Notes: generated from the sequence alone by a model not told the origin. Counted from the stretch's first letter, positions 6,901 through 10,318 are shown. The stretch is 11,220 nucleotides of DNA from Baffinella frigidus (GCA_026770585.1 MU646841.1:264963-276182), one strand, 5' to 3'. Translations and numbers: made by a program.

Positions 6901-8524
6901 GTTTGGGGTTCAAACCTCCTTCAACCAAGTTTCAAAACACTTCCGACTCTATGTCGCTCAGCTTAAACCCTACATTCTAAACCCCAACCCCCAAACCCCA
7001 ACACCCAAACCCCAAACCCTAACCCCCAAATCCTGAACCCTACCCCTAACCCCCAAACACTAACCCTCACCCCAAACCCGTTCTACAAGAACATCTCAAA
7101 CGAGCACAAGAGCGGGTTGAACGGTTCGGGATTAGGGGTTGGGGTTTAGGGTTTAGGGTTAAGGGTTTAGGGTTTAGGTTGTAGGGTTTAGGGTTAAGGG
7201 TTTAGGGTTAAGGGTGTAGGGTTTGGGGTGTAGGGTTTAGGGTTTAGGGTGTAGGGTGTAGGGTTGGGGGTTGGGGGTTTGGGGGTTGGGGTTTAGGGTT
7301 TAGGGTTTACATCTGATGTATTTGTCAAGAGCGTATAAGCCTATCGACAGGGGTGAGAAGTTCCTGGGTCTGAGAGATGAGGGGTCTGGGGTTTGGGGTT
7401 TAGGGTTTAGGGTTAAGGGTTTAGGGTTTAGGTTGTAGGGTTTAGGGTTTAGGGTTGAGGGTGTAGGGTTTAGGGTGTAGGGTGTAGGGTGTAGGGTTTA
7501 GGGTGTAGGGTGTAGGGTTGGGGATTTGGGGTTTGGGGTTTGGGGTTTAGGGTTTAGGGTTCAGGGGTGAGAAGCTCCTGGGTCTGGGAGATGAGGGCCA
7601 CGTCCGCGCGCGCAACAACGTGGAGGTCTCCCACGCGCACCAGCCCACGCCCGGACAGCAGCATCCTGGCGCAGGGTTCAGGGATGAGGTGGTCTTCCTA
7701 AAGCAAAACTTCGGTCAGCCTCCACGTGGTTGGTTCCCCACGCGCACCAGCCCACGCCCGGACAGCGCACCAGCCCACGCCCGGACAGCAGCATCCTGGC
7801 GCAGGGTTCAGGGATGGGGGTTTGTAGAGAGTTGTGAGGGTTGAGAGAGTTGTAAACATGAGCATCATACCGCGTTGGACAGCAGCATCCTGGTCCACGT
7901 TTTATGGCGTATGGTTTAGGGTTTAGGGCTTAGGGCGTAGGGCTCAGGGTTCAGGGTTGAGCGTTGTACACATGAGCATTCTGACACGCCCGGACAGCAG
8001 CATCCTGCAGCAACCCACGGCTTTGTGTCAGGACGGTCAGAAAACATCTAATGTCAGCGCTGACGGTTCTATCAATCAACGTCGAGCGGTGAGTAGGAGG
8101 ATGGCGCACCCTGGGGTCTGCCCCCGCTTCCAGCTTCTGGCTCTGTCTCAGTTTATGGCCAAACTGGTGGGCCCGGGCTCTCTCCCGCTCCCAAGTTGAC
8201 GGATTTGTACCTCACGCCCAGCATGTCAACTTGAGAATAGTCCGCCAACCAGAGTGAGGCAGCGCTAGGAAGCGCGCCCGGCCAAGGATGTGTGAAGCTG
8301 ACCGTGGTCCGCGAAGCGGGCGGGAAGCGGGCGGGAGATATCATGATGGGGCCTAGTCTGACTCTGACTATTCTCCAGCTGCCAACTTCAGCTTAGGATC
8401 CTTGGGGGTTTGGGGTTTGGGGGGCTGACCCTTGGACCATCTCCTCGACGACGTCGGCAGAATCGTTGATGAACTTCTTGGCGGGCATGCTCTTCTGCAC
8501 CCCGTCTGACGGGTTCTCGGCCAT
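900..8524 (-). CDS. DAK: Dihydroxyacetone kinase (DAK/triokinase), N-terminal part, 8 exons; 3' part outside window
   Basis: The enzyme phosphorylates dihydroxyacetone (and glyceraldehyde in triokinases) with ATP, probably in the cytosol, feeding glycerol or fructose carbon into glycolysis. Exons on the minus strand are 8524-8430, 7665-7602, 7369-7349, 6732-6646, 5058-4924, 3169-3110, 2583-2530 and 941-900, total 558 bases, 186 codons, no stop. Family motifs appear in order: [13 protein letters not shown] (residues 16-28), [16 protein letters not shown] (62-77), GMLTG, VFASP (92-96), [15 protein letters not shown] (115-129), [21 protein letters not shown] and VAGAAA. The His of GSGHEP and the Asp of NYTGD match the catalytic pair of bacterial DhaK. 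The covalent substrate-binding His and the DAK2 domain would lie beyond position 1. All junctions are GT-AG and six of seven are phase 0. Donors are weak (GTCAGC, GTGGCC, GTCGAT, GTATCC, GTCCAC, GTTCAG, GTCCAA twice). The reading is by eye; family identity is very likely, exact exon ends less so. Confidence 0.9.
1064..1109. repeat. 23-bp tandem duplication
   Basis: Two units beginning CTGAGGAAGGTGAGGAG occupy 1064-1086 and 1087-1109. On the minus strand they form two successive polypyrimidine tracts ending CCTTCCTCAG, each a good 3' splice acceptor, although no family-matching exon follows. Confidence 0.85.
1197..1396. mobile_element. Foldback/MITE-like element E1, TSD TACT
   Basis: Long imperfect inverted arms run inward from TCATAGTTCACAACGCC at the left and its counterpart TAATAGTTTCCGACGCC at the right, including CTTCGCGAAGCAATAATGG and ACAAATTTTGTA. 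TACT flanks it on both sides (1193-1196 and 1397-1400). An uninterrupted relative of the target, TACTGAAGGACGCAGC, sits at 1116-1131. No coding capacity. Confidence 0.85.
1531..1678. mobile_element. Foldback element E2
   Basis: The arms begin TAACGAACTGAAAATGGGG and, on the opposite strand, TAACGGACCAAAAATGGGG, and continue through GTAGTTAGGCCTA. It shares TTGCCTACCGTAGG (1567-1580) with element A at 2441-2454. No clear target duplication. Confidence 0.75.
1679..1864. other. Intronic stretch without recognised gene
   Basis: This is unique-looking sequence in DAK intron 6 between two elements. It holds one copy of the near-palindrome GGCCGGATTCCGGCC (1767-1781). Nothing else is seen. Confidence 0.5.
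1865..2160. mobile_element. Foldback/MITE-like element E3, TSD GGTT, carrying a DAK exon 6 fragment
   Basis: Termini are TCATCCGGGAACATGTT at the left and its imperfect complement at the right, with GGTT on both sides (1861-1864, 2161-2164). Inner arms pair again (GATTTACGTAGGG type, and CCAACTCCTATG with CATAGGAGTTGG). The centre holds CTTGTGGACGAGGAG (1991-2005), which on the minus strand is the end of DAK exon 6, abutting a third copy of the element terminus near 2008-2040. It inserted a few bases beyond another exon 6 copy (2169-2211). Confidence 0.88.
2169..2211 (-). pseudogene. DAK exon 6 degenerate copy
   Basis: The minus strand reads GAGAAAGGCATCATGTGGCG and ends CTGGTGCACAAG before GTCGAA. 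It lacks 11 bases compared with exon 6, which breaks the frame, and the acceptor TAG is now CCG. E3 sits just beyond its donor. Confidence 0.75.
2276..2294 (-). pseudogene. DAK exon 6 fragment
   Basis: The minus strand reads ACCCCTCCTCAAGGTCCAAG, the end of exon 6 and its GTCCAA donor with six bases (GTCCAC) missing. Confidence 0.55.
2351..2513. mobile_element. MITE-like element A (family shared with 9861-10022)
   Basis: Inverted ends are CCACACAGAGGGCTACGAAG at the left and the complement of CCACACACAGCGGGCTACG at the right. The interior (TATCCGTAGGAACCCC, TTGCCTACCGTAGG, TCTTATCGCTTAGGGGTTAT) matches the second copy 7.5 kb away. It sits inside DAK intron 6, with exon 6 just 17 bases away. 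No obvious target duplication; non-coding. Confidence 0.9.
2530..2583 (-). CDS. DAK: DAK exon 6 ([13 protein letters not shown])
   Basis: Eighteen codons read [18 protein letters not shown] between acceptor AAACCCTAG and donor GTCCAA at 2529. The family motif is GRRGLAGTVLVHK. The acceptor lies inside telomere-like sequence: the minus-strand transcript would carry CCCTAA-type repeats right up to the 3' splice site. Three degenerate copies lie downstream at 2276-2294, 2169-2211 and 1991-2005. Confidence 0.88.
2586..2735 (+). repeat. Telomere-like block abutting DAK exon 6 acceptor
   Basis: TTAGGG, TTGGGG and TTTCGGG variants start directly at the exon 6 splice acceptor (2584-2586), so CCCTAA-type sequence forms the 3' end of intron 5 on the sense strand. 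Confidence 0.9.
2758..2936. mobile_element. Foldback element E4, TSD AATT
   Basis: Arms of about 70 bp pair almost perfectly: CAACCTATAATTAGTTTTGT, then AACTCGTTC and AAATTATAAAACAAG. Termini are T...A and AATT flanks it on both sides (2754-2757, 2937-2940). The right arm carries TTTGTACCAGGA and the loop side carries TCCATTTAAAAC, two motifs also present in E1 and E10. Confidence 0.85.
2941..3100 (+). repeat. Short telomere-like blocks flanking repeat R copy 2
   Basis: TTCAGGG, TTTAGGA and TTTAGGG variants occur on both sides of the R copy in DAK intron 5. Confidence 0.8.
3018..3072. repeat. Dispersed repeat R, copy 2 (degenerate)
   Basis: It shares TGACGGATT, GTACCGCA, GTCAACTT and GGAATAGTCCGC with the other copies, but the middle is altered by an A-run and the minus-strand frame has a stop. 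Confidence 0.7.
3110..3169 (-). CDS. DAK: DAK exon 5
   Basis: The acceptor GACGGTGGCAG is followed by 20 codons, [20 protein letters not shown], and donor GTTCAG at 3109. The family has A/RAEGI.VEMVVVGDD here. The distance from DD to GRRG in the next exon equals that of human triokinase (nine residues). A second, slightly different copy lies at 3306-3362. This one is preferred because it keeps the CALP end and a GT donor. Confidence 0.87.
3190..3620. repeat. AT-rich minisatellite, unit about 20 bp (AGTAATCAGTTAGAATTA)
   Basis: Many imperfect units of AGTAATCAGTTAGAATTA with drift surround the exon 5 copy. The 95-bp segment 3438-3532 is repeated nearly unchanged at 5247-5341. Confidence 0.85.
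3306..3362 (-). pseudogene. DAK exon 5 second copy
   Basis: After TCACGGCAG the minus strand reads [17 protein letters not shown], then lacks three bases relative to exon 5 and meets TAA. Differences include conservative changes (I/V, K/Q). It could be a decayed duplicate or an alternative exon; the missing CALP and donor favour decay. Confidence 0.75.
3635..3804. mobile_element. Perfect 69-bp inverted repeat element E5, TSD GATT
   Basis: Left arm 3635-3703 and right arm 3736-3804 are exact reverse complements over 69 bases with a 32-base loop. Termini are TCATCCGG as in E3, and GATT flanks both sides (3631-3634, 3805-3808). The identity implies a very recent insertion or arm homogenisation. 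The arms contain CGAAATTTACTACAC, shared with E6. Confidence 0.95.
3822..3831 (-). pseudogene. Tiny DAK exon 4 end fragment
   Basis: The minus strand reads ATGGAGCAAGTCC, matching the end of exon 4 and its donor with one change. It is short and could be chance, but it lies in line with the other copies. Confidence 0.4.
3836..4200. repeat. Minisatellite with TTCCCTAGTAATCAGGGGAA units
   Basis: Imperfect units of about 20 to 25 bp, for example GGGAAAGTTCCCTAGTAAT, are themselves partly palindromic (TTCCC...GGGAA). The array is interrupted by a DAK exon 4 copy at 4049-4113. Confidence 0.85.
4049..4113 (-). pseudogene. DAK exon 4 copy D3
   Basis: The minus strand reads [20 protein letters not shown], then Q, then a GTGCCC donor-like end. 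The frame is intact over 22 codons, but the first half of the exon and the acceptor are missing. Confidence 0.85.
4198..4256. repeat. Short hairpin in minisatellite
   Basis: TTAAACTTCC plus AAGTAATAATTG pairs across a 13-base loop (4198-4220 with 4234-4256, one mismatch). Confidence 0.75.
4257..4416. repeat. AT-rich minisatellite, CTATTCAATTAGTAATTA units
   Basis: About eight imperfect units of 18 to 20 bp. The same unit reappears at 4829-4915, in both cases directly before an exon 4 copy or exon 4 itself. Confidence 0.9.
4428..4518 (-). pseudogene. DAK exon 4 copy D2 (frameshifted)
   Basis: The minus strand reads [15 protein letters not shown] and then has a one-base deletion in the KNY codons. 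The 5' side breaks off into telomere-like C-rich repeat at 4518. The donor side is GTCCAA. Confidence 0.85.
4519..4560 (-). repeat. Telomere-like C-rich block on plus strand
   Basis: CCCCAAACCCCAAACGCC type units are fused directly to exon 4 copy D2. Confidence 0.8.
4639..4708 (-). pseudogene. DAK exon 4 copy D1
   Basis: The minus strand reads [19 protein letters not shown], then SIAMEQ. Gly of NYTGD is Ser. It lacks the first half of the exon and an acceptor, so it is probably not functional. Confidence 0.85.
4829..4915. repeat. AT-rich minisatellite, second block
   Basis: Same CTATTCAATTAGTAATTA units as 4257-4416, ending TTCAATTCGG just before the exon 4 donor region, as in front of copy D2. 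Confidence 0.85.
4924..5058 (-). CDS. DAK: DAK exon 4 (VFASP to [10 protein letters not shown])
   Basis: The acceptor CTTCTTTGGCAG is followed by 45 codons: [19 protein letters not shown], then AGPPG, then [21 protein letters not shown]. The donor is GTCCAC at 4923. It joins exon 3 as [15 protein letters not shown] and exon 5 as AMEQ-ARAGGI, both matching the family. The loop before LLIVK is about two residues shorter than in human triokinase. The Asp of NYTGD corresponds to the catalytic Asp of DhaK. Five broken copies of this exon surround it, but this one is complete. Confidence 0.95.
5077..5163. repeat. Module M copy 1 (intron 3 end)
   Basis: This shares CCCTCAGATCGG, CCCCTGATTTGTACC and CAGGTCGCCGGATTCCGG with 5981-6058. 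It lies directly upstream of the exon 4 acceptor on the sense strand and includes a local GAGCTC/CCGGCGAGCTC duplication. Confidence 0.85.
5166..5372 (-). pseudogene. DAK exon 4 upstream copy, interrupted by a 105-bp insert
   Basis: The minus strand from 5372, after GAGATGCGCAG, reads GGVFASPS. It is interrupted at 5347-5243 and resumes as [22 protein letters not shown], then stop. The insert is flanked by CGGAC on both sides (5238-5242, 5348-5352) and holds the 95-bp minisatellite segment also found at 3438-3532. Confidence 0.85.
5243..5347. mobile_element. 105-bp AT-rich insert in an exon 4 copy, direct repeat CGGAC
   Basis: The insert boundaries are defined by comparison with intact exon 4. 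A CGGAC direct repeat marks both ends. The content is a nearly unchanged copy of 3438-3532, showing that minisatellite segments in this locus can move as units. Confidence 0.75.
5394..5529. mobile_element. Foldback element E6 with internal tandem duplication
   Basis: The arms begin TTAATTAATTGC and pair through TTGGTGCAACGAAATTTACT. The left arm carries this stretch twice (about 5418-5479). It shares the CGAAATTTACTACAC core with E5. No target duplication found. Confidence 0.8.
5582..5597. repeat. Perfect 16-bp palindrome
   Basis: AAATACCCGGGTATTT is its own reverse complement. Function unknown. Confidence 0.7.
5670..5687. repeat. Short hairpin
   Basis: CCCGCAT and ATGCGGG pair around TCAA, a 7-bp stem with a 4-base loop, just left of E7. 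Confidence 0.6.
5693..5800. mobile_element. Small foldback element E7
   Basis: Imperfect 24-bp inverted ends start TCAAAAATGTTACTTTGTGG at the left. The right arm has AATTTCGTTGCCAGAAAAG, related to the E6 arm. Flanks ATGG and ATTG are an imperfect 4-bp duplication at best. Confidence 0.65.
5921..5941 (+). repeat. GAA microsatellite
   Basis: Six to seven GAA units occur in DAK intron 3. On the sense (minus) strand this is a TTC pyrimidine run. Confidence 0.9.
5981..6074. repeat. Module M copy 2 with terminal hairpin
   Basis: It matches 5077-5163, and on the minus strand continues toward a TTTGGCTG where the true intron end has TTTGGCAG. CCCCTGATTTGTAC (6017-6030) pairs with GTACAAATCACGGGG (6060-6074). 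It is a copy of the 3' end of intron 3 without the exon. Confidence 0.8.
6121..6700 (-). repeat. 120-bp tandem array made of DAK exon 3 end plus intron start
   Basis: Units begin (plus strand) CCTCAATCGTTAGCGG at 6161, 6280, 6340, 6460 and 6580; a partial unit starts at 6121. Lengths are 119, 60, 120 and 120, the 60-bp unit being internally deleted. On the minus strand each full unit carries the last 39 bases of exon 3 and its donor: 6228-6266, 6408-6446, 6528-6566 and the true exon 6646-6684. The three extra copies read [26 protein letters not shown] and [13 protein letters not shown], all open. Confidence 0.92.
6646..6732 (-). CDS. DAK: DAK exon 3 (GGGSGHEP active-site loop)
   Basis: The acceptor CACTTAACAG is followed by 29 codons beginning [18 protein letters not shown] and ending GMLTGAVL, with donor GTATCC at 6645. 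This is the most diagnostic DAK segment; the His of GHEP is a catalytic residue in DhaK. A run of nine G encodes GGG and is a likely slippage site, but the frame is intact as given. The last 39 bases of the exon, with the start of the intron, are tandemly repeated downstream at 6228-6566. Confidence 0.93.
6788..6866. repeat. Dispersed repeat R, copy 3
   Basis: AAGTTGAC and GTCAACTT form an 8-bp inverted pair around GTACCGCACACCCAGCAT. On the minus strand it reads [19 protein letters not shown]. It lies just upstream of DAK exon 3 in the intron. Confidence 0.85.
6962..7082 (-). repeat. Telomere-like block, C-rich on plus strand
   Basis: CCCTAAC, CCCCAAA and CCCTACA variants. Polarity switches to G-rich after a 44-bp non-repeat island at 7083-7126. 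Confidence 0.92.
7083..7126 (+). other. Coding-like island between opposed telomere-like blocks
   Basis: The plus strand is open as [18 protein letters not shown]. It is flanked by C-rich repeat at the left and G-rich at the right, the arrangement of a mini-chromosome with two ends. The origin is unknown, and the fragment is too short to assign. Confidence 0.4.
7127..7310 (+). repeat. Telomere-like block, G-rich
   Basis: TTTAGGG mixed with TTAAGGG, TGTAGGG and TTGGGGG units. Confidence 0.93.
7349..7369 (-). CDS. DAK: DAK microexon (7 codons, TQELLTP)
   Basis: Without this piece, RAD joins directly to [13 protein letters not shown], seven residues short of the human triokinase spacing (RSD, LDSLKGR, VALLSGGG). 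The minus strand here has a good acceptor (CCTCATCTCTCAG), then exactly seven codons, then GTCGAT as donor, in phase 0 at both ends, which fills the gap. A second copy at 7563-7583 runs straight into telomere-like repeat and has lost its donor. If that copy is used instead, exon 2 could read through its 18-nt spacer in frame as VALISQ plus TQELLTP. The spacing fit is the only support. Confidence 0.6.
7381..7562 (+). repeat. Telomere-like block, G-rich, near-duplicate of 7127-7310
   Basis: The order of variants (TTTAGGG, TTAAGGG, TTTAGGTTGTAGGG, TGTAGGG runs, then TTGGGG) repeats that of the previous block. Each block lies directly right of a non-repeat piece, and the microexon copies sit at 7349 and 7563, so block plus microexon may have been duplicated together (period about 214 bp). 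Confidence 0.9.
7563..7583 (-). pseudogene. DAK microexon second copy
   Basis: The minus strand reads ACCCAGGAGCTTCTCACCCC plus T, one synonymous change from 7349-7369, but is followed by GAACCC where the other copy has a GTCGAT donor. It lies 18 bases downstream of exon 2. Confidence 0.6.
7602..7665 (-). CDS. DAK: DAK exon 2
   Basis: The acceptor CCTGCGCCAG is followed by G and then 21 codons reading [21 protein letters not shown]. After exon 1 this gives [14 protein letters not shown], the usual spacing of the family between the DVVEE helix and the strand ending in RAD or RSD. The donor is GTGGCC at 7601. Only 18 bases downstream a second copy of the microexon begins at 7583, and the 18 bases themselves start with GT and end with AG. 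Broken copies of this exon lie upstream at 7738-7795, 7878-7893 and 7985-8007. Confidence 0.82.
7738..7795 (-). pseudogene. DAK exon 2 partial copy with internal duplication
   Basis: After the same acceptor (7796-7798) the minus strand repeats [10 protein letters not shown], with a CTGTCCGGGCGTGGGCTGGT stretch present twice, then diverges before GDLHVV. Fragments of the exon start also occur at 7878-7893 and 7985-8007. Confidence 0.8.
8172..8270. repeat. Dispersed repeat R, copy 4
   Basis: It has the same 8-bp inverted pair, and homology with copy 1 extends left through CCGGGCTCTCTCCCGCTCC and right through GAGGCAGCGCT. The minus strand reads [20 protein letters not shown]. It lies in DAK intron 1. 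Confidence 0.85.
8430..8524 (-). CDS. DAK: DAK exon 1 (start codon to residue 31)
   Basis: The ATG at 8524-8522 lies in AAAAAAATGGCC, a good eukaryotic start context, and opens [18 protein letters not shown]. The frame stays open upstream to about 8614, so a longer N-terminus cannot be excluded, and the second Met (residue 13) is closer to the start of bacterial DhaK. The segment [17 protein letters not shown] is the hallmark N-terminus of the family. The exon ends in CAAGG before GTCAGC (donor at 8429) and leaves two bases that join exon 2 to make Gly. Intron 1 begins at once with telomere-like repeat. Confidence 0.88.
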
Positions 8525-8709
8525 TTTTTTCTCGCTCAACGAACGAGAAATCCTCTGAGTTTTTAAGTTGACGAATTGACTTTCAAAAGTTGAAATTAGA
8601 CCAAAAGTGAACAATTTAATTCAAATCAAAAGTCGAACGAGTCAAATTCCTGCCGCCACTCCGGCGTTCCCTTCTTGTCCAACCCTGGTGAGGTGTGTCT
8701 CGACCGACC
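8525..8709. promoter_or_regulatory. Putative bidirectional promoter between DAK and the divergent gene
   Basis: Only 185 bp separate the two start codons, which point away from each other. The DAK side is AT-rich, with short repeats of an AAGT(T/C)GA motif (AAGTTGACGAATTGAC, AAAAGTTGAAATT, AAAAGTCGAACGAG) near 8566-8641. The other side is C-rich. No clear TATA box. The role is inferred from the geometry. Confidence 0.55.
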
Positions 8710-9273
8710 ATGGATCTTCCAGCATCCGATCCGCCCAGCAGCCATGCGCTCCCGGATCCGGCTGAAAATCCTGGTTCTGCGCCAGATCAGGGCGTCTTGT
8801 CGGGCGACGGCGCCCAGAATCGCGCCGCACAAGCAACCGGTGAGCAGTCCAGACCCTTACAAGCCCCTGCTTCCCCAGCGCTGCCACTGCACTGCGAGTC
8901 TTGATCGGCATCCACCCCATGGTCGCGTTTTTGCAGGTGCTGCGGCAGCGCCGGCCGGAGACCATATGCAGGTGGATCCTGCTGCCGCCTCCACCGGGGA
9001 CAAGGCGCCGGGGAAAGTGGAGCAGGGCAAGCAGGTCAAAAAACGTGGCCTTTGGGGTTTGTCCCCATTCGACCAAATGGAGATGGACGCTCGCGAGGAG
9101 GCGGCTCGCAAGAAAGCGGAAGGCGGAGCAGCGGCCGGGGGGGGGGCTGCTTGCGCGCACGTTTTCACGAATCGGGAGGACCTTGCCGCGGCCATCGAGA
9201 GGAGGAGGAAGAAGTCGCGGCCGGCGTTCCCGCCCACCATCCCGAACGTGCCGATTGACACCAAATGCTTCAG
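8710..9273 (+). CDS. Hypothetical Ala-rich protein, two exons readable, divergent from DAK; 3' end unresolved
   Basis: Exon 1 (8710-8839) starts at ACCATGG and reads MDLPASDPPSSHALPDPAEN onwards, rich in Pro, Asp and Ala. An intron of 97 bp (8840-8936) has a GTGAGC donor and a GTTTTTGCAG acceptor, and joins in frame as AQATG-AAAAPAGDHMQVD. Exon 2 continues with a Lys-rich stretch, GLWGLSPFDQMEMDAREEAA, an Ala/Gly run, HVFTNREDLAAAIERRRKKS and FPPTIPNVPIDTKCFR. A possible donor at 9274 (CAG before GTGCCG) precedes telomere-like repeat, so further exons probably follow an intron like those of DAK. I do not recognise the family. The matching splice frame and GC-rich codon use argue that it is real; a basic, charged middle segment hints at a nucleic-acid or protein-binding role, which is only a guess. 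Confidence 0.7.
8840..8936 (+). other. Intron 1 of the divergent hypothetical gene
   Basis: The 97-bp intron has GTGAGC at the 5' end and a T-rich GTTTTTGCAG at the 3' end. Exon 1 leaves one base and exon 2 supplies two, giving Gly and keeping the downstream frame that is open to 9304. Without splicing, the exon 1 frame stops near 8904. Unlike the DAK introns it holds no repeats. Confidence 0.75.
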
Positions 9274-9286
9274 GTGCCGAAAACCC

Positions 9287-9375
9287 TGCAACCCTAAACC
9301 CTAAACCCTAAATTCGAAACCCGAAATTCGAAACCCGAAACCCGAAACCCGAAACCTTAAATCCTAAACCCTAAA
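9287..9375 (-). repeat. Telomere-like block, C-rich on plus strand
   Basis: CCCTAAA followed by CCCGAAA and TTCGAAA variants, starting 14 bases after the possible exon 2 donor of the plus-strand gene. Confidence 0.9.
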
Positions 9376-9397
9376 CTGGAACCCCCGTCAGAAACTT

Positions 9398-9435
9398 CGG
9401 GTGTGGGGTATAGGGTGTGGGGTTTAGGGTTTATT
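9398..9435 (+). repeat. Short telomere-like block, G-rich
   Basis: Short run of GGTGTGGGG, TATAGGG and TTTAGGG units facing the C-rich block at 9287-9375. Confidence 0.75.
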
Positions 9436-9860
9436 ATGCAGGGTTGGTCGTTTGGGAAATACTGGTTTGGAAGACTACAGGGAACATTTTTGAACCGGAA
9501 TTGGATCCTTTTCTTCAACTTGTATCCACGCCAGAGCCTTGGAAGGGGTCGCCAAAAGTCAATTCCTCCTGAGGGCACTGTTTTTCAAAAGTCAACAACC
9601 GCTTTCAGACGCGGTTTAAAACAATCAACCCCAACCTGCAATCTGGCGTGGGTTGTAGTCCACGCCACGCCAGAGTTAAGGAGGAGGTGTCCCTTTCAAG
9701 GAATTGGTACAAAAAATCCACTTTGAGGAAATTCAAGCTAATTCCAGCTCCTCAAAAGTTTATAGACCGGTCTGTAGAGTTTACTGAGCGTTCTCGTGTG
9801 GAATGTCTGAGCGCTGACAGTAGAGTGCGAAAGACCTTTCCAGGGTCTGTTAGGTTCTCC
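9436..9860 (+). other. Stretch with coding-like pieces, unresolved
   Basis: A possible acceptor TTATTATGCAG (9431-9441) is followed by a stretch open in more than one frame (for example EPELDPFLQLVSTPEPW around 9495-9545). It may hold further exons of the plus-strand gene, but no frame can be chosen. A degenerate CTGAGCGCTGACAG palindrome lies near 9807-9820. Confidence 0.35.
9526..9566 (+). repeat. 41-bp coding-like repeat, copy 1
   Basis: CCACGCCAGAGCCTTGGAAG and following bases match 10925-10965. One frame reads HARALEGVAKSQF here and HARFLEGVAKRQF in the other copy. A shorter CCACGCCAGAG echo lies near 9664-9674. Confidence 0.8.
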
Positions 9861-10022
9861 CCACACAGCGGGCTACGCAGGAATTTTCGGCCCAAATCGG
9901 GCCACCTTTCCGTTGCCTTATCCGTAGGAACCCCTCTATGGCCCTACGGGTTGTTGACCGTAAGGTCCTAGGTCTTATCGCTTAGGGGTTATTCGAAATC
10001 CCTTCGAAGGCCGCTGTGTGGG
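9861..10022. mobile_element. MITE-like element B (second copy of element A)
   Basis: It begins CCACACAGCGGGCTACGCAG and ends with the complement of CCCACACAGCGGCC. The interior matches 2351-2513 nearly throughout (TATCCGTAGGAACCCC, TCTTATCGCTTAGGGGTTAT). About 160 bp, non-coding. Confidence 0.92.
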
Positions 10023-10135
10023 CAGGACCCGTGCGGGGTTGGTACCAATGCACGGCATTTTGTCAGCGCTGACGGTGGTGTGTTCCACTGTTGCACAGTC
10101 ACCTCCTTGGTGATAAGTGACTCCGAGCAGGGGAC

Positions 10136-10309
10136 TGTCCACCAACCCTCACGGTTTGAGCAAATGGTCGAATTTGGCGGTACGTAATGCCCTTGAAGGC
10201 CGCCGGATTCCGGCGTCGGTTATTTTTAAAACTCCCAAAGCAGGGAGTTTAGAGTTTTAAAACTTATACGTAATTTGCCAATTGCTCAAACCGTGAGGGC
10301 TGGTGGGTA
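10136..10309. mobile_element. Foldback element E9
   Basis: Ends CCACCAACCCTCACGG and, on the opposite strand, CCACCAGCCCTCACGG continue into GTTTGAGCAAATGG and TACGTAA. An inner hairpin AAACTCCC-AAAGCA-GGGAGTTT and one GCCGGATTCCGGC lie inside. No target duplication seen. Confidence 0.8.
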
Positions 10310-10318
10310 TTAAGCATC

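Larger units (their letters stand above)
7666..8429 (-). other. DAK intron 1
   Basis: The 764-bp intron starts with GTCAGC and telomere-like C-rich repeat (on the sense strand) and ends CCTGCGCCAG. It holds a copy of dispersed repeat R (8172-8270), a tandem GAAGCGGGCGG duplication near 8315-8337, one GTCAGCGCTGAC palindrome (8053-8064), a telomere-like block (7910-7955) and broken exon 2 copies. No separate gene is seen. Confidence 0.7.

Noticed and set aside
8642-9160. 172-codon minus-strand open frame (and 8857-9291)
   Set aside because: It is antisense to the two exons of the plus-strand gene; GC-rich sequence keeps the opposite frames open. It has no family features and runs across the spliced intron.
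9403-9971. Plus-strand open frames of 107 codons
   Set aside because: They start in telomere-like repeat or run into element B; no family match. Parts may be exonic, but not as these ORFs.
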